64,000 bases of DNA from Stropharia rugosoannulata. Its lineage: Eukaryota; Basidiomycota; Agaricomycetes; Agaricales; Strophariaceae. Position 1 is the stretch's first letter. Every line of letters begins with the position of its first letter. The notes below the pieces were generated by a model. That model was not told where the DNA came from. It did no database searches and was given only the letters and a program-made list of their open reading frames with translations. The DNA is taken from positions 372,001 through 436,000 of the forward strand of contig JANCIK010000012.1 in the NCBI GenBank assembly GCA_028532985.1, in the 5' to 3' direction. The translations under genes were made by a program, and so were the position numbers. Below are positions 39,273-51,139 of this stretch, in pieces.

Positions 39273-40317
39273 CATCAGGAAAAACACTTTTTCAGAAAAA
39301 GTCTTTTAATTTTTTAAAAAGACTCAAAAAGACTTAAAAAGACCCCAGGAGACCTGGGTCTCTAGGAGACTTTTAAAGCAAAGTCTCCAGGTATCAAACT
39401 TTTAAAGACTTTTTTATGTCTCTAGGAGTCTCTTGAATGTCTTTTTATGTGTCCATAATGTCTCTAGATGTCTCTAAATGTCTTTTAATGTTACATTTTT
39501 GCTTGATAAAAACAGTAAAAACATAACCTCATCTTAGCCAAATCACTACTACATAGATTAGATTGTATTTGTAAGTGTATTTGTAAGTAGGTATATTTTA
39601 TGTACTTAAGACTTGTTATGAAGTAACTATATTAGTCAGCATCTTACATAGACATACAATGGCAAATAAACCATTGCATTAACTTGGATACAATGGGAAG
39701 GGGAACTTATGTTATGGAAATAATTTACATTTGCCAGGAATTGAACCAACAGCTTCATGCATGACTTAAAACCAGCATAATTTCCCCTATGCCATGTGCC
39801 TGTGTATCTAGACTCACTGCAGATCAAATATGATGGTAATGCTCTAGACTACATTAATTTGTTACATCACAAGTCATTGAATTTAGTCATGTTCAGATGT
39901 ATTTTATATAAGATTTACAATGTAGATTACAAGTATTAGTTGACAATAGCTATTCATAAGTCAATTTTTTCCTAGTTTCTTATGTCTTTAAATGTCTTTT
40001 TGAGTCTTTTTGTAGCTTTTTAATACACTTTATGAGACATTTTTAATATCTTTTAGAGACATTAAAAGATTTATACAATTACATCAATACATTTAAATAC
40101 TTAAAAAAATTGAAAGACTTTAAAAGACATAAAAAGACCTAAAAAGACATTGGAAGAACTACATATTTCTCTAAAGTCTCTAGGAGACCTTTAAAAGTAT
40201 AAAAAAGACATAAAATTCACCAAAAGACATATTGATGTCTCAAAAAGACAATGAATTTCCCAAGAGACACATAGATGTCTCAAAAAGTCTCTTTTCCAAA
40301 AAGTGGTTTTCCTGATG
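39273..40317. mobile_element. 1,045-bp element with terminal inverted repeats (CATCAGGAAAA)
   Basis: The left end reads CATCAGGAAAAACACTTTTT; the right end, reverse-complemented, reads CATCAGGAAAACCACTTTTT (1 mismatch in 20). The inverted similarity continues with AAAAGNCTTTT blocks. The interior is AT-rich, full of AAAAAGAC/GTCTTTTT motifs on both halves, and has no transposase ORF, so it is MITE-like and non-autonomous. A second copy of the left 120 bp or so occurs at 48,292. No target-site duplication is obvious. It interrupts the CCCGGTATAA tract. Confidence 0.75.
39728..39801 (-). repeat. tRNA-like sequence inside the TIR element
   Basis: On the minus strand, TGGCATAGGGG resembles box A and GGTTCAATTCC is a perfect box B, about 45 bp apart. 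The arms do not fold into a complete cloverleaf. It could be a tRNA-derived fragment carried or captured by the element. Confidence 0.35.
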
Positions 40318-40680
40318 TTGCACTCTGTTTAACCCGCTTATCTGACTTCCTCGAAATTGACAACATTACTAAGTGTATTTCTTGGGCAGTAACTTTACAT
40401 TTAGCCCGGTATAATTATACCGGGTTAAATGCAAAGCATACCTGTGCTCTCCTTTATGCCGGGCTTATTATTATTCTAACTTTAAGCCGGTCAGATGCGC
40501 TTATAAGCCATACTGGTCCTGCGACTAAGTCCAACTGTAAAGGCTTATTAACCTGCTTGTTTAAAGTCTCTTGGTTTACTCTCCAGTTAAGTTCTTTAAC
40601 GTGGACAGTTACTGTTGTCACTTTTACTTAAGCTTTTAGTGTGGTTTCGCTTATAGTTAAAATAGCCCGCTTAATTGATT

Positions 40681-41905
40681 AAGTGGAGGTCTACACTTGT
40701 CTTCGTTATTCTCTGTCTCTCATTGGGTCATACTGAAGTCTTTGATAAGACTTTAATAGTCTAGACTACTGAAATGATAAGATTTATAGTAAAATCGCAA
40801 AATTTCATGGCCAGGCACTTAGGTGCCCTATCAGCGCATCATGACTACAAGCGCCTGCACACACCTATTGTGAAAAGGATTGGGCAGCGAACTGTACAAG
40901 TTTTAAAAGTGCATAGCTTGGCCATCCGTGCGAGCAATTAGGTGTGCGTAGAACGGTTAAGCACCAGCCAAGTGCGGTGTGAGTACAGCTGAGCAAGTAC
41001 CAAGGGCAGTGTGAAGGGCTGTGCGTGCATCTCATGTGCGTGCATTGCAAAGGCAGAATTTGCCTAAGTCCACACATCATGTGACCGTGGCGGCATGCAT
41101 CAAAAAGACGCGCAAAAGCCCAAGGGAACGAACGACATCCGCGCAGTGAATGCCAAGGGACCGGGACACTAGAAGGGGAGCTCAGGATGCGATGCACGGA
41201 CCTTTGGCCGCACGTTGCTAGTATTTACTTTACCTTATCATTAGTACACATGCGTGCATCGCATATAAACCTGTATCCTTGTCTATAGTAATCTAAGCAA
41301 TTGTCTACCCACTAGATCTGTGTGCTGGGTTCTGTCCCAGGCTGTCAGCGGGCTGTGTTTAGCTTTTGTTAGGGTTTTAACTGTGAAGTATTTGTGAATC
41401 ATAGGAGTTTTGGATAGCTTCTGGCCACCGGGTCATTTGGAGAGCTCAGTGAGGAGTCAGTACAACCGTGTACGGAAACTTGCACTGTAGTGTTTAGACT
41501 GTGAGACTGCACTGCCGGGTGAAAGACTTTGGAGAGTCTTGGATTGTTGGACTTTGGAGAGTCTGCGCATCGCACGAGGTCACCGGACCCGGAAGTGCGT
41601 GCAGCAAAGCCGTTCGCTAAAAACAACTTATTTCACTTATCATTTTGCCTAGCGCACGCCACTAGCAACCGGGCTCTATCCGAGATTTACTAGAATTAAA
41701 CCCCTCCTTACAATGAACTTGCAGGCACTACTTGCTATTACCAAGACTAGAGGACACGAGGTGCGCGCATTGCACGCCCAGAACGGGAACCAGAGCAGAG
41801 CACAGATTATACTAGCCATTTATTTGAGAGTGTTCGCTCGATCTAAGGGATAGGATCTCGCTCTGCTGGGTGTGTGTGTGTTGTGTTTCGCAATTTCAAG
41901 TCTAG
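40681..41905. other. Spacer, possible LTR-like fragment
   Basis: A TATAAA-type box at about 41,262 is followed by 450 bp without ORFs and then a 47-codon ORF from about 41,714 (MNLQALLAITKTRGHEVRAL). This layout resembles an LTR, leader and Gag start, but no second LTR, primer-binding site or pol domain is visible. Confidence 0.25.
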
Positions 41906-44900
41906 CTACGCAGTAGACCTCTCACCGGGCTGCTTGATAAGTATGTAGTCATATCTTGGGGATTTATTGAACTGGGGATTGGCTCGGAGGATATCTGTTA
42001 GCTCTTGCCAGCTCACCACAGACTGGAAGGTGACTTTCATGTACTGGTATGGCAATATCTATGTATGCCACAATTGAATCATACTCCATTTAGTGTTTGA
42101 TCTCAAAGTATAAATTTAGACATACCATATCAGAGTTATCAAGCCAGATCGGCACATTCTCCCACTTTGATATTGCTTGGCTCAGCCGTTTCCGAAAGTC
42201 TTTGTATGCAAGGTCATCTACCCCATATGTTTGTTCAATTTCCCTCAATGTCAACCCCGGAAGAGGCAATCCAAATGTCACAAAGTCCACACAAACTCGG
42301 TGCCATGAATGTAAACTTGATCCTTTTGATTTGGTTTTAATCGTTCGAGCCCCTGGTAAAACCTCTTCATAGATATCCTGTTTTTGCTGCTGTATATATG
42401 CCTGATGTTCAAGGAACTGATCAATATCCCTGCATATCAGTTGACAGGCAAGTGATTCATGCTCCAATCGGAGTATCTTTAAATTAAGTTATTGATATCA
42501 GTCATTGGCAGTTCAGATAACCAATAATAAAATGCACCTGCTTATCCGTATCCTTGAAGTTTGTGTGGTGCATATAGAACTTTTTGAATGCTCTATGTTG
42601 CTTCTCACCAAGTTTGGTGTTTGCATTGCATGTCACTCCTTTGTGTCTGATATCATCAAAAAGGTGCTGTTGGCTGTGAATCTTTGGAAAGTTCCAATTT
42701 TTGGTCTGAAAGTGTGTGGAATGCTCCTTTATATCTACTAGATCAGCCAAATTTCTGGTATAACATTGAAACTTACCTGGAGTAGTGAGCTAAAAACTAA
42801 AGTCTTGGCTTCACCAGCTTCTATTGTCTCCTCTGTGTGAACTCCCAGTGACACATACATATCAAGTTCAAGATAGCTACGGAGTATTTTCAACAGAAGA
42901 TATCCTTCTGGAGAAGTAGCAGGCGTGAGTATATTTGCAGCAGCATAGATCAGAATCTAATTATTAATTATTAGAGTGCTACTGATGAGCACTCTGCAAG
43001 TATAAAAGTCTTGCTTACCTTCAACATGTCTTCATGTTTGGTGCCATCAGTAAATGATTCGGCTTTCATTATTGTACTAAAGTGGTTTAGGCCTGTCCAG
43101 CTTGGAATTTTGTCTGCCCTGGATTTTGTATCAATGTATATCAAAATCTAATCTTAATCATCATTGTTACTTACTGATCATCTAGCAATGATGCATATTT
43201 ATCATCTAACGTCAATATTATCTCCTTAAAGAGCTTTAAAATGTGGTCAGGAAAGTTCCTGCCATGGTTGACATGGAGGCAGTCAAATGTAAGTGCACTA
43301 TAAATGTCAGTACATGTGGCTTCAAACATCCAAAATATGTTCTAATATAATGAGGTGATTAAAGTGTGTTTAGTAATCTGATACCAGACCTTATTAGTAT
43401 ACTGTGGTATGGCGTACCTCTACATCCTGCAGTCCATACTGTTTCAGTAACCTCTCTTTTGCTTTATTGTCAAGACTTTGTGCTTCTGTGTAAACCACTT
43501 TCATGCTCGATGATGTGCGTAATGGATAATGTGATGTGAAATCAATAATTTCATCGCGTGGAACAAGACAAACTGGGCACGGGTATAGGCCTTTATTCCC
43601 TCGAATAAGAGCCATAAATGTCCTATCGTTTATACAGGAAATGTATCAGATATCTGGGCTTAGAGTCTGAGGGTCGGGTAACAAAATACTTACTGTTCCT
43701 CGTAACCAGCTGAAAGAATCAGAATAATGGGAAATAGCCATCAAGCTACTCTGTCGCCACATTTGTAGAGGTAGCCAGTCTTTGCATGATCAGAAATCAT
43801 ATGAAGAAGTTCATAAAAGGCCTTGTGCCAGATAACTCTCTTTAAATTCACATATCCACTCTTTTCCTTTGAGTCTTTTGTTGACTTGTTTGGAACCTCA
43901 TAATAGTATTTGTTATTAATTTGCTTTTATATTAAAGGTAATTGAGACTTGTATACATACAGTGGGAGGCCAGCCAGCGACACGGCCACCTTCAATTCCC
44001 ATACCATTTCGTAGTTCTATAGGTAAATTGAGTAGTCGAGCAATAACGGGGTATCCCTTTGCAGTTCCAAATGAGGAAAGCCGTGTTTGATCTGCATACA
44101 AGAGTATACAGACAGGTGTTGCACTGTCGGGCAAATTGGTCTAGTAGATTTATTTCATTATTATTGAAAATTACACCTAATGCAATGTTACATACCTGCA
44201 CCTCCCACCATGCATTGCCTGTCCAAGGCTCATCCCAGAACCATATCAACCTTTCTCCATTGTGTTTGAATTGGCGCTCTGCATCTCAATGACACTTTGG
44301 GGCTACGTCTTGATTACCAAGCAGTTCCAAAATCCAGTCCCACAATGGCCATGTCCACATGTCAAATTCATATTTTTCACCATCATCTGATATTTGTGCA
44401 CTATCTGATTTTTTGGCTAGCTAAACACCATACACACATGAGAAGATAGAACATTAAAAGTGATCAAATAATGTAAATAAAACCTCAAGGCGTTGCAGTT
44501 TCAGTGAATTTAACACTGTTACTGCTCAAGATATATTAACAAGATTTAACAACTCACCCCTTTGGTCCGTCGACAGGCCAAATCCCAGAGCTCCTGCATG
44601 TCCTTTGCGCTTTCCAATGTGAAGTTGTCAGGGGCCTTTGCTGCCTGGGTGATAAGATTTAGCAGACAGTTCTTCTGCTTCGTGTTAAGGTGTGTGTCGA
44701 GTGCAAATTCCGCAATATTGAAGTCAAGTTCTGAGCCAAACGGATACCAGGGTTTGTGTTGTGTTGTGCCTGAGCCCTCTGATTCAGCGGCAGCCTGTTG
44801 TGAAGATGGTATATGCGAAGGTCCACCATGTGCTGATGGTGGAATAACACGACAGCGCGAGGCATTAGTTGATGAACAGGTGCTACTGCTATTGTCATTC

Positions 44901-45425
44901 ATTGGAATGTACTTAGCAGGCTTTCCACTCTTCGGATGATACTGGATGACGACATCATCCTCCTGTAGGTTGGGGAAACACTGTTCCAACTCCCGAACAG
45001 GCACTGGAACCAACGACTCTGGAAGCTCCTGGGAGCGATGGCTGTAGTGTATGGGCTTGTGAATGTAGTCATCTGCTAAAAGTATGATAAAAATCATTAA
45101 TATTGCCTGGAACATATGTAAAGTTACTTACGGTTCATTTGTGTTACTTCGGATTTTTTGGACTCAGAAGTGTTGCTGCTGCCCCAATCCATTGATACAT
45201 CCGACCCAGCATCAGAATCAGAACCAGAACCAGACAATTCCTTGCCTGTCGGGTTGTGCTTGCTGATATCGGTGATTGGAAATTCACTGTCTTCCGAGCC
45301 AATCACTATTGGGTCATCCAGCCAAGCTAAGTCCTCCGGTTTCTCAACTAAAAGCGGATTAGAATTTGTTTAATGTAATGAAAATGGGAATTACCATTCT
45401 CATCCAGTATGGAATCTTGGTGTCC
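41906..45425 (-). mobile_element. Plavaka-type transposase gene, copy 1
   Basis: Plavaka transposases are basidiomycete CMC/CACTA-related DDE enzymes. Exon segments in order on the minus strand show family blocks: an acidic N-terminus (ISKHNPTGKELSGSGSDSDA); KPWYPFGSELDFNIAEFALD; MIWFWDEPWTGNAWWEVQ; LPDSATPVCILLYADQTRLS then SFGTAKGYPVIARLLNLPIE; the cysteine motif LYPCPVCLVPRDEI; HLFDDIRHKGVTCNANTKLG; WHRVCVDFVTFGLPLPGLTL; and near the end VVSWQELTDILRANPQFNKS then PRYDYILIKQPGE. No N-terminal C2H2 finger is visible, so the 5' part may be missing or in an unrecognised exon. Many introns. Activity is unknown. Confidence 0.75.
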
Positions 45426-46107
45426 CTGATTGTCTTCTTGCCCCACATCGAAATTGTTAAAATAAGCGTAGCACTTCGTGATCAACACATGAGAGAGGAA
45501 TATGTGAATTCACATTTGGCCTTGGTGAGCTCAAGAGGCAAACGGATGCGGGAAAAGTACATCGATGGCCTACTAAATACTGTGAAGTAATAATAGAATA
45601 ATAGCTAGAACGTTTACAGAACAAAAGTGAGTGACAGGTAAGTAAGTAACAAAAATAGATTAAATGGACAATAACTCAATAATTGGGTAATGAATGGAAG
45701 AAACCTAGAAAGTACTCATTGCATACGCTCACAAATCACACCTGATGCATCTAGAATTCCAACACACTCCCTCGAGCGAAGCAATGTAAAAGAGAATAAA
45801 AATACAAAAACAGAATAAGCACGAAAATCAGTATGGAAAAGTTCAGCAAAACAACACATGTCAAACAAGTGAGAAAAATGGCTCATACTACGCACTGATA
45901 AGCACTCCCTCAATCTAGCAAGTCGTGCACAATTAGGACGCGCTCGGGACATGGTCGGGACTTCGGGTTTCGGCTGTAGCACTCCCTCACTCCATTAGGT
46001 GTCCATCAATGCTCGGCAGCAACACGGCAACTTCTCTGTTGCATCTCTGTCTGGACTCTGGCATCATCATCAATTACTGTTGGTAATCATCAGGTAAAAA
46101 TCTGAAG

Positions 46108-46208
46108 GTCGTCGTTTGGTCCTCGTTGTTGTCATCTTTGTCGTCGTTGTCGTCATAATCTTCATTGTCGTTGTCTTCGTTGTCTTTGTCTTTGTTGTCG
46201 TTGTTGTG
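46108..46208. repeat. (GTCGTT/GTCTTT)n microsatellite
   Basis: About 100 bp of imperfect trinucleotide-type repeat built from GTCGTT, GTCATC and GTCTTT. It creates a spurious Val/Phe-rich ORF. Confidence 0.85.
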
Positions 46209-46320
46209 CTTCAATCCAATTGGGCCGTGGTAATCGCGTCTGTGGCAAAGTCTGTGGTGATTGTCAACAGGTCTGGCGGCTCCGGCAGCGGCAGCGACTT
46301 GGCGTTTAGACGTTGTCGTC

Positions 46321-46436
46321 TTCTGTGCTGATCATCGACAGCAGCTTTCTTCAAATAAATCTTCTGCGCTAATCGTTGATAGCGGCTTTCTTCAAATTAA
46401 TATTCTGCGCTAATTGTCGATAGCAGCTTTATTCTA
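46321..46436. repeat. About 41-bp tandem repeat, 3 copies
   Basis: Three units share TTCTG(C/T)GCT(A/G)AT, then GATAGC(A/G)GCTTTCTTCAAA; the third unit is truncated. Confidence 0.8.
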
Positions 46437-46898
46437 CACTCTGCCTCGCACTGTGTATGGACCAAGGGCTTCTTCGAGAGCACTCCAAACGGGCTATGAT
46501 CTCTTCTGCGCCATCTGGAAAACCCTTCCCTTAACATTATCTGCAAATGTTGATGATTACTGGATAATCATCAACAATATCAAGATTATTCTCATTAGTT
46601 AAGTTTATCAGAATTTGAGATAATCTAGTGACCCCTTCTCATTTGTCCCAAATATTATCTTGTATTATCCTGACTTTGTATCAATTCTGTAATATTCTTG
46701 TCAAGTATGAGTAAATTACCAGACATTATTGTATATACAGTCATCTAAATACAAGTAATTTTGTATGTTTGTTTGATTATAATTGCCACTTCTCTGATAG
46801 TATATGTATATTCACACAAAATATTTCACACTTATGCACAAAGTATCAGAAGAATGGCGTCACAAAAAATAATTGCTTCTTAGAATATGTACAGAAAG

Positions 46899-48306
46899 TC
46901 AAGTATCATTGTCCGAGTCCACCATATTATCCCAGTCGACCTCATTGATAATCTCATCCATTGTTTGTTCTCCTACAATCCCAACACCGAGGCCACTAGT
47001 AAACGGAGTTGATTAGATTTTGTAATTAGATGATAAAGTCAGAGGCACTTACATAATAGATTTGTATTGACGATGTAAATATTTATGTGCTAAACGCGGA
47101 AAGCGAGTATGCCATTCCAGAAGACGGACCATGTGTGCTTGGTACACACTTTGAAGTGTAGCTGTCGAAAAATCGGTGGGAGTACCTTTCCCGTCATAAA
47201 AGAGATTCTGTAATGTTGCAAAGGCCTGTACCATAGACCCGCATGAGCATCATGTACTAGTTGATGATCAATAACTCACTGTTGTTGCAGCTGCTGCAAC
47301 CATCTGTGCAGGCAACTCGGGTTCATCAGGGAAGTCTTGATGTTGGCTTTGGTAGAGGGATGCAACTTGAATGCAGTCGAGTGAGATAAACGCGAGCTTG
47401 AGGCTCTCGAGGATTACGTTGCTGTCATATGCCTTTGTGGTTATGAATTCATTCTGCAAGTAAACGAGTTATCACTTATGCTATGACCCCAACGTCACAT
47501 AGCACACTTACCGGAGATCCTGGCTTTGAAGGAAAAATGTAGCTGCTTTTTGAAAGCAGCGCAGACAGATGTGCTTTCTGAGTCTTGTCAACTCTGATAA
47601 CGGATGGCAGTGCCGACGTGATTTTCCCTAGTATCCCCGTGCGCGCCAGGCTTAAACATTGAAACACCTAATACAGCCTGGTAAGGAATAAAATGTAACC
47701 AATCATGCATTACTGAACTTACATGCATCTGCAAGGGCTTGATGTAACGGCTCTCTGACCCTTCCTGCAGCCATTGTACAACATCCCACTCTTCGGTGTA
47801 CTTGTGTTCCTTGGCTGATTCAATAAGAGCTATTAATGAGATCTCGTGAAGCCCTCAAATGCTGAACGGCGTAGTCATGTCGCTTGCATGCTCCAAAGTG
47901 AGAGATTCTTGGTCATCAGGCAGCCCAATGACCATAAAGGTAGTTGCAAGTGCTACCGCCCGGCGAATGACGGACTGCATGGTAAGCGACTGTTCTTTGA
48001 GGTTGACTCGTGGCGTGTTCGTATTCTTGTAGGCTAGGCGGATGACAGACCAACTATGCCAGGGGCCATCATCATCGGAGTCACTGTTGCAGTCGGCCAC
48101 ATTTTCCTCGGCGGTAATAACAGTCGGTCTCTAGAAGATGTGGTGAGTAAGGTATCATAACTTGATGATGCACATACCTCATTAATCAGTTTGCGACGGA
48201 TGTTTGCCAAACATTTCTGTGAAGTCAGCTTTGGTTGACAAAGTTTGGCATGCTGAATTTTAGAACACACCTCACTAATCTTCCTGCCGCTCATCAGGAA
48301 AAACAC
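46899..48306 (-). pseudogene. DUF6532-like ORF, probably damaged
   Basis: Exon segments give WSVIRLAYKNTNTPRVNLKE, then MQSVIRRAVALATTFMVIGL, FQCLSLARTGILGKITSALP, LLSKSSYIFPSKPGSPNEFI, then ASLYQSQHQDFPDEPELPAQ, MVAAAATTAFATLQNLFYDG and LQSVYQAHMVRLLEWHTRFP. Spacing and residue pattern recall the DUF6532 family of agaricomycetes. I cannot find an in-frame intron near 47,850, where HASDMTTPFS and LIESAKEHKY should join, so a frameshift is likely. The most upstream Met lies within the TIR of the adjacent element (CATCAGG at 48,292), so the original 5' end seems to be lost. Confidence 0.5.
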
Positions 48307-49000
48307 TTTTTTGAAAAAAGTCTTTTAATTTTTCAAAAAGACTTAAAAAGACTTAAAAAGACCCCAGGAGACCTGGGTCTCTAGGAGACTTAAAAAGCAA
48401 AGTCTCCAGGTATAAAAGTTAAAAAGACATTAAAAAGACTTTATGAAGCAATAAAAGACAATAAAAAGTGTACTTTAAGACATCACAGTTCTTAAAAAAA
48501 GCAAAAAAAAGCAAAAAAAAAGCGCTCTTGAAGCAATCAAAAGACATCAAGTGCTTCAAATAAAGTATAATAAAAGACCTGGCTAAACATTTAAAAGATA
48601 TAAAAAAACCACATTAATACATTATCAGGCATATTTAAAGATCCTAAAAGATTCAAATAAGGTCTTTATATAGCATATTAATAGCTTTTGTAGACACTAA
48701 GAGAAACAAATAAACCCACTTAAAGATATAAAGGCACAACATAATGTCTTTTTTTTAAAAATATAAACATTTTTAGAGCTTTAGAAAGACCTAAAAGAGT
48801 ACAAAAGAAGACTCTTGTGATATCTCGTAGTATCTTTAAAATACTTCTCTATAGCACATTAGCAACCTTAGAAAGCTATTTAGAGATCTTATGAGACTCT
48901 GCAATCACTCAAAATAGTGTATTAAATGTCGCCTTTTATCTAAAATAAGTATACAGGGAATCAAAAGAACGATTATAAAAGAAGGCATTATAAAAGAAGG
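48292..49000. mobile_element. Second copy of CATCAGG TIR element, right end missing
   Basis: 48,292 onward matches the left 120 bp of the 39,273 element almost exactly, including CATCAGGAAAAACACTTTTT and the CCAGGAGACCTGGGTCTC palindromic block. After that only the AAAAGAC-rich character is shared. No CCTGATG right end is found before the next gene, so the element is truncated or diverged; the end coordinate is approximate. Confidence 0.65.
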
Positions 49001-49017
49001 CTAGATAATAGTATGAA

Positions 49018-50956
49018 CTACAAATCCAGTGGTAATGCTGGCTCTGCCTCTGGTAGTACTGGTATAGTCGCATTCAAAGTTCCGAAATCAAAATCTGCTA
49101 AATCATCTGTTTCGTCATACCCAATAAACATATCTGACGAGCTATAAACATAATTAGTAAGGGAAAAAACCAGCGAACAAATTAAACCTACCATAGCTGT
49201 TGGAAAGCATCTTGCCTCCACTTTAAAGCCCATCCACTAGACTTCTGCTCGAGAACCATCCAGTTACCCATATGGCGACTATATCTATAGCAATATGATT
49301 AGTAGTGCAAGGTAATAAGTAATAGCAGAAGCACTGTACAAAACTCTAATAGTCGTTTCGTCAAAATTCTTCCGACTCTTTGTACCATGGCCTTCCTTGA
49401 GCTCTTGTAACGAATGCTCCATCTAAACCAATTGTGAGTAAGGATAGACTAGCGATAAAGTAACATTAATAGAAACATACAGCTGCTAAAGTAATCGCAA
49501 ACATCGATGGTGGTAATGCCTTGTCTATTGCTAATTGCCGAGTAACCAGAGTCGTCGAACTATTTGCTCGTGTTGCAGTCTTGAACCACAACTCTTCAAT
49601 TATATGAAGCATCTTCTCTGACTTGAATGGCTGTCCTCCAGTCGTCCTGGCCTAATACTCCTATTAGTATGTTAAATTATGAAAAAATATTACTTACAGT
49701 TGTATCGACTTGATCGTACATGAACTTCGCCTTTTCCAGGAGCCAGGTGATAATTTCTTGATCTTTCTTCTTATTAATACCAAGCCCATATGCATTCTGG
49801 GTCGCACTTCGGGCAGCAGTAATTACCGAGCTCATGAATTGTGAACGAGCATAGGAGATCTAGTACTAGTCAAAATACTTAACCAAACGAAATAATATAA
49901 CTTGTACTCACATAGCGAATGACGAGTGGCTTTGTAGCTCTTTCCTTTGAAACCTGGATAACAAGGGGGGTATTATCGCCTTGCTTAGCAGCTTCGCAGA
50001 AAGCTGTCCAGCAAGCATCGATCGATTCGGTCTGGACCTACCCCAGCAGTCCAGAAGCTTGGGCTATACACCATGTTAAAGCGAAGATACTTCTTCGCCT
50101 CTATAGCTGTATCCATAACATATGGTGGCAAACTATGCTTCGTCACCTTCTTTGAGTGCAAGGAAAACCCACTGTTCTGACTTTCCAAAAACGAAGCAGA
50201 AGTCTTAGAGGAGGTTGTTGACGATGGTGCAGAGCTCTTGAAAGAGGTTGCCACAGACTCCTGGGATCGCCGAGTCCCAAGCCTCTTCAATGACTATAGA
50301 ATATTATTCAAGATTAGTTCTATATTGAATAGCTACAAAGTGCTTACTTTATGCTCGGAATCCGATAAAATAATAATCTATATACGATAAGAAGAATAAG
50401 TATAGCATATACCGATAGTACTAGTAGAGAACATACCTCATTTCCGGCCATAGGAATATCATTAACCCCATCGTCATGATCCTCTTCATTGCCTTCATTT
50501 TCCCCATCTTCCAAACTATCGTCAGTAGTATCCCCATCGTGCCTGTTAGTATTTGTCGCTTCGCCAAAAACCTGATTGCCTATGTCGAGTTCTTCCTGTC
50601 GAGATTGTCAACTCTTGGTCGTTTAGCTGCTCTATTGCTGTCTTCTTCATTACCATCAGAGTCTTTTTCATTCTCGTTTTCCTCGCCCATAAGTCTTTTG
50701 TTGCGAGCAGTAATCTCTAGCCAAACCCATTAGTATCGTTTTAGCAAGGAGACAAATACATACCTTCTTCTTTCTCAGCCTCAGCTTGCTTTGAAGTACT
50801 CGCATGCTGCTTGAGTATCTGTTGTATCATGTCCTGAGGTATATCATTTATAGTTAAATTCTTTCCCTTGTTAGAAGCTCCTGGCTTCCTTTTCGATGCT
50901 GCCGACTTGCTGGAACCAGACTTTGCTTGGGAGGTACTGCTTCTGGTGTTGGCCAT
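49018..50956 (-). CDS. DUF6532-like protein
   Basis: The N-terminus is Ser/Lys-rich (MANTRSSTSQAKSGSSKSAA), followed by acidic and basic linkers (EEENENEKDSDGNEEDSN-like region near 50,650). The core matches the DUF6532 pattern: PLVIRYISYARSQFMSSVIT, AARSATQNAYGLG, EIITWLLEKAKFMYDQVDTT, GGQPFKSEKMLHIIEELWFK, and MFAITLAAVEHSLQELKEG. It ends GTLNATIPVLPEAEPALPLD then L. Function is unknown; the family is strongly expanded in repeat-rich Agaricomycetes. It sits immediately downstream of Plavaka copy 2, on the same strand. Confidence 0.6.
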
Positions 50957-51139
50957 AGGGATAGAAAACAAATAGAAAGCAGTATGAGTAAGCTTGCAAA
51001 AATGAATGCTTATAAGCAGGAAGTAATTGCCAGGTGTATATTTTACGAAGGGAAAGACACGATACAAGCAACTATTTCCGGTCTGACTAAGCTGGAATGG
51101 CTTATATAATATAAAAAGATAGCGACTACCGGTACAGCT

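Larger units (their letters stand above)
38979..40680. repeat. Interspersed CCCGGTATAA motif tract, split by an inserted element
   Basis: Variants of (T)AGCCCGGTATAAT or AACCCGGTATAAT occur about nine times between 38,979 and 39,260. They resume after the inserted element between 40,329 and 40,680, including a perfect inverted pair CCCGGTATAATTATACCGGG at 40,404-40,423. The motifs are irregularly spaced, so this is not a simple tandem array. Confidence 0.75.
45426..46898. other. Spacer with simple repeats
   Basis: No supportable gene. CACTCCCTC occurs three times (about 45,771, 45,903 and 45,981), which may mark the outer end of Plavaka copy 1 because CMC elements often have CACT-type termini. 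The microsatellite and 42-bp repeats below lie inside it. Confidence 0.4.

Noticed and set aside
40867..41900. LTR retrotransposon 5' end
   Set aside because: A TATA-like box and short downstream ORF are suggestive, but there is no second LTR, primer-binding site or gag/pol similarity.
46116..46331. Val/Phe-rich 71-codon ORF resembling a membrane peptide
   Set aside because: It is the translation of a GTCGTT/GTCTTT microsatellite.
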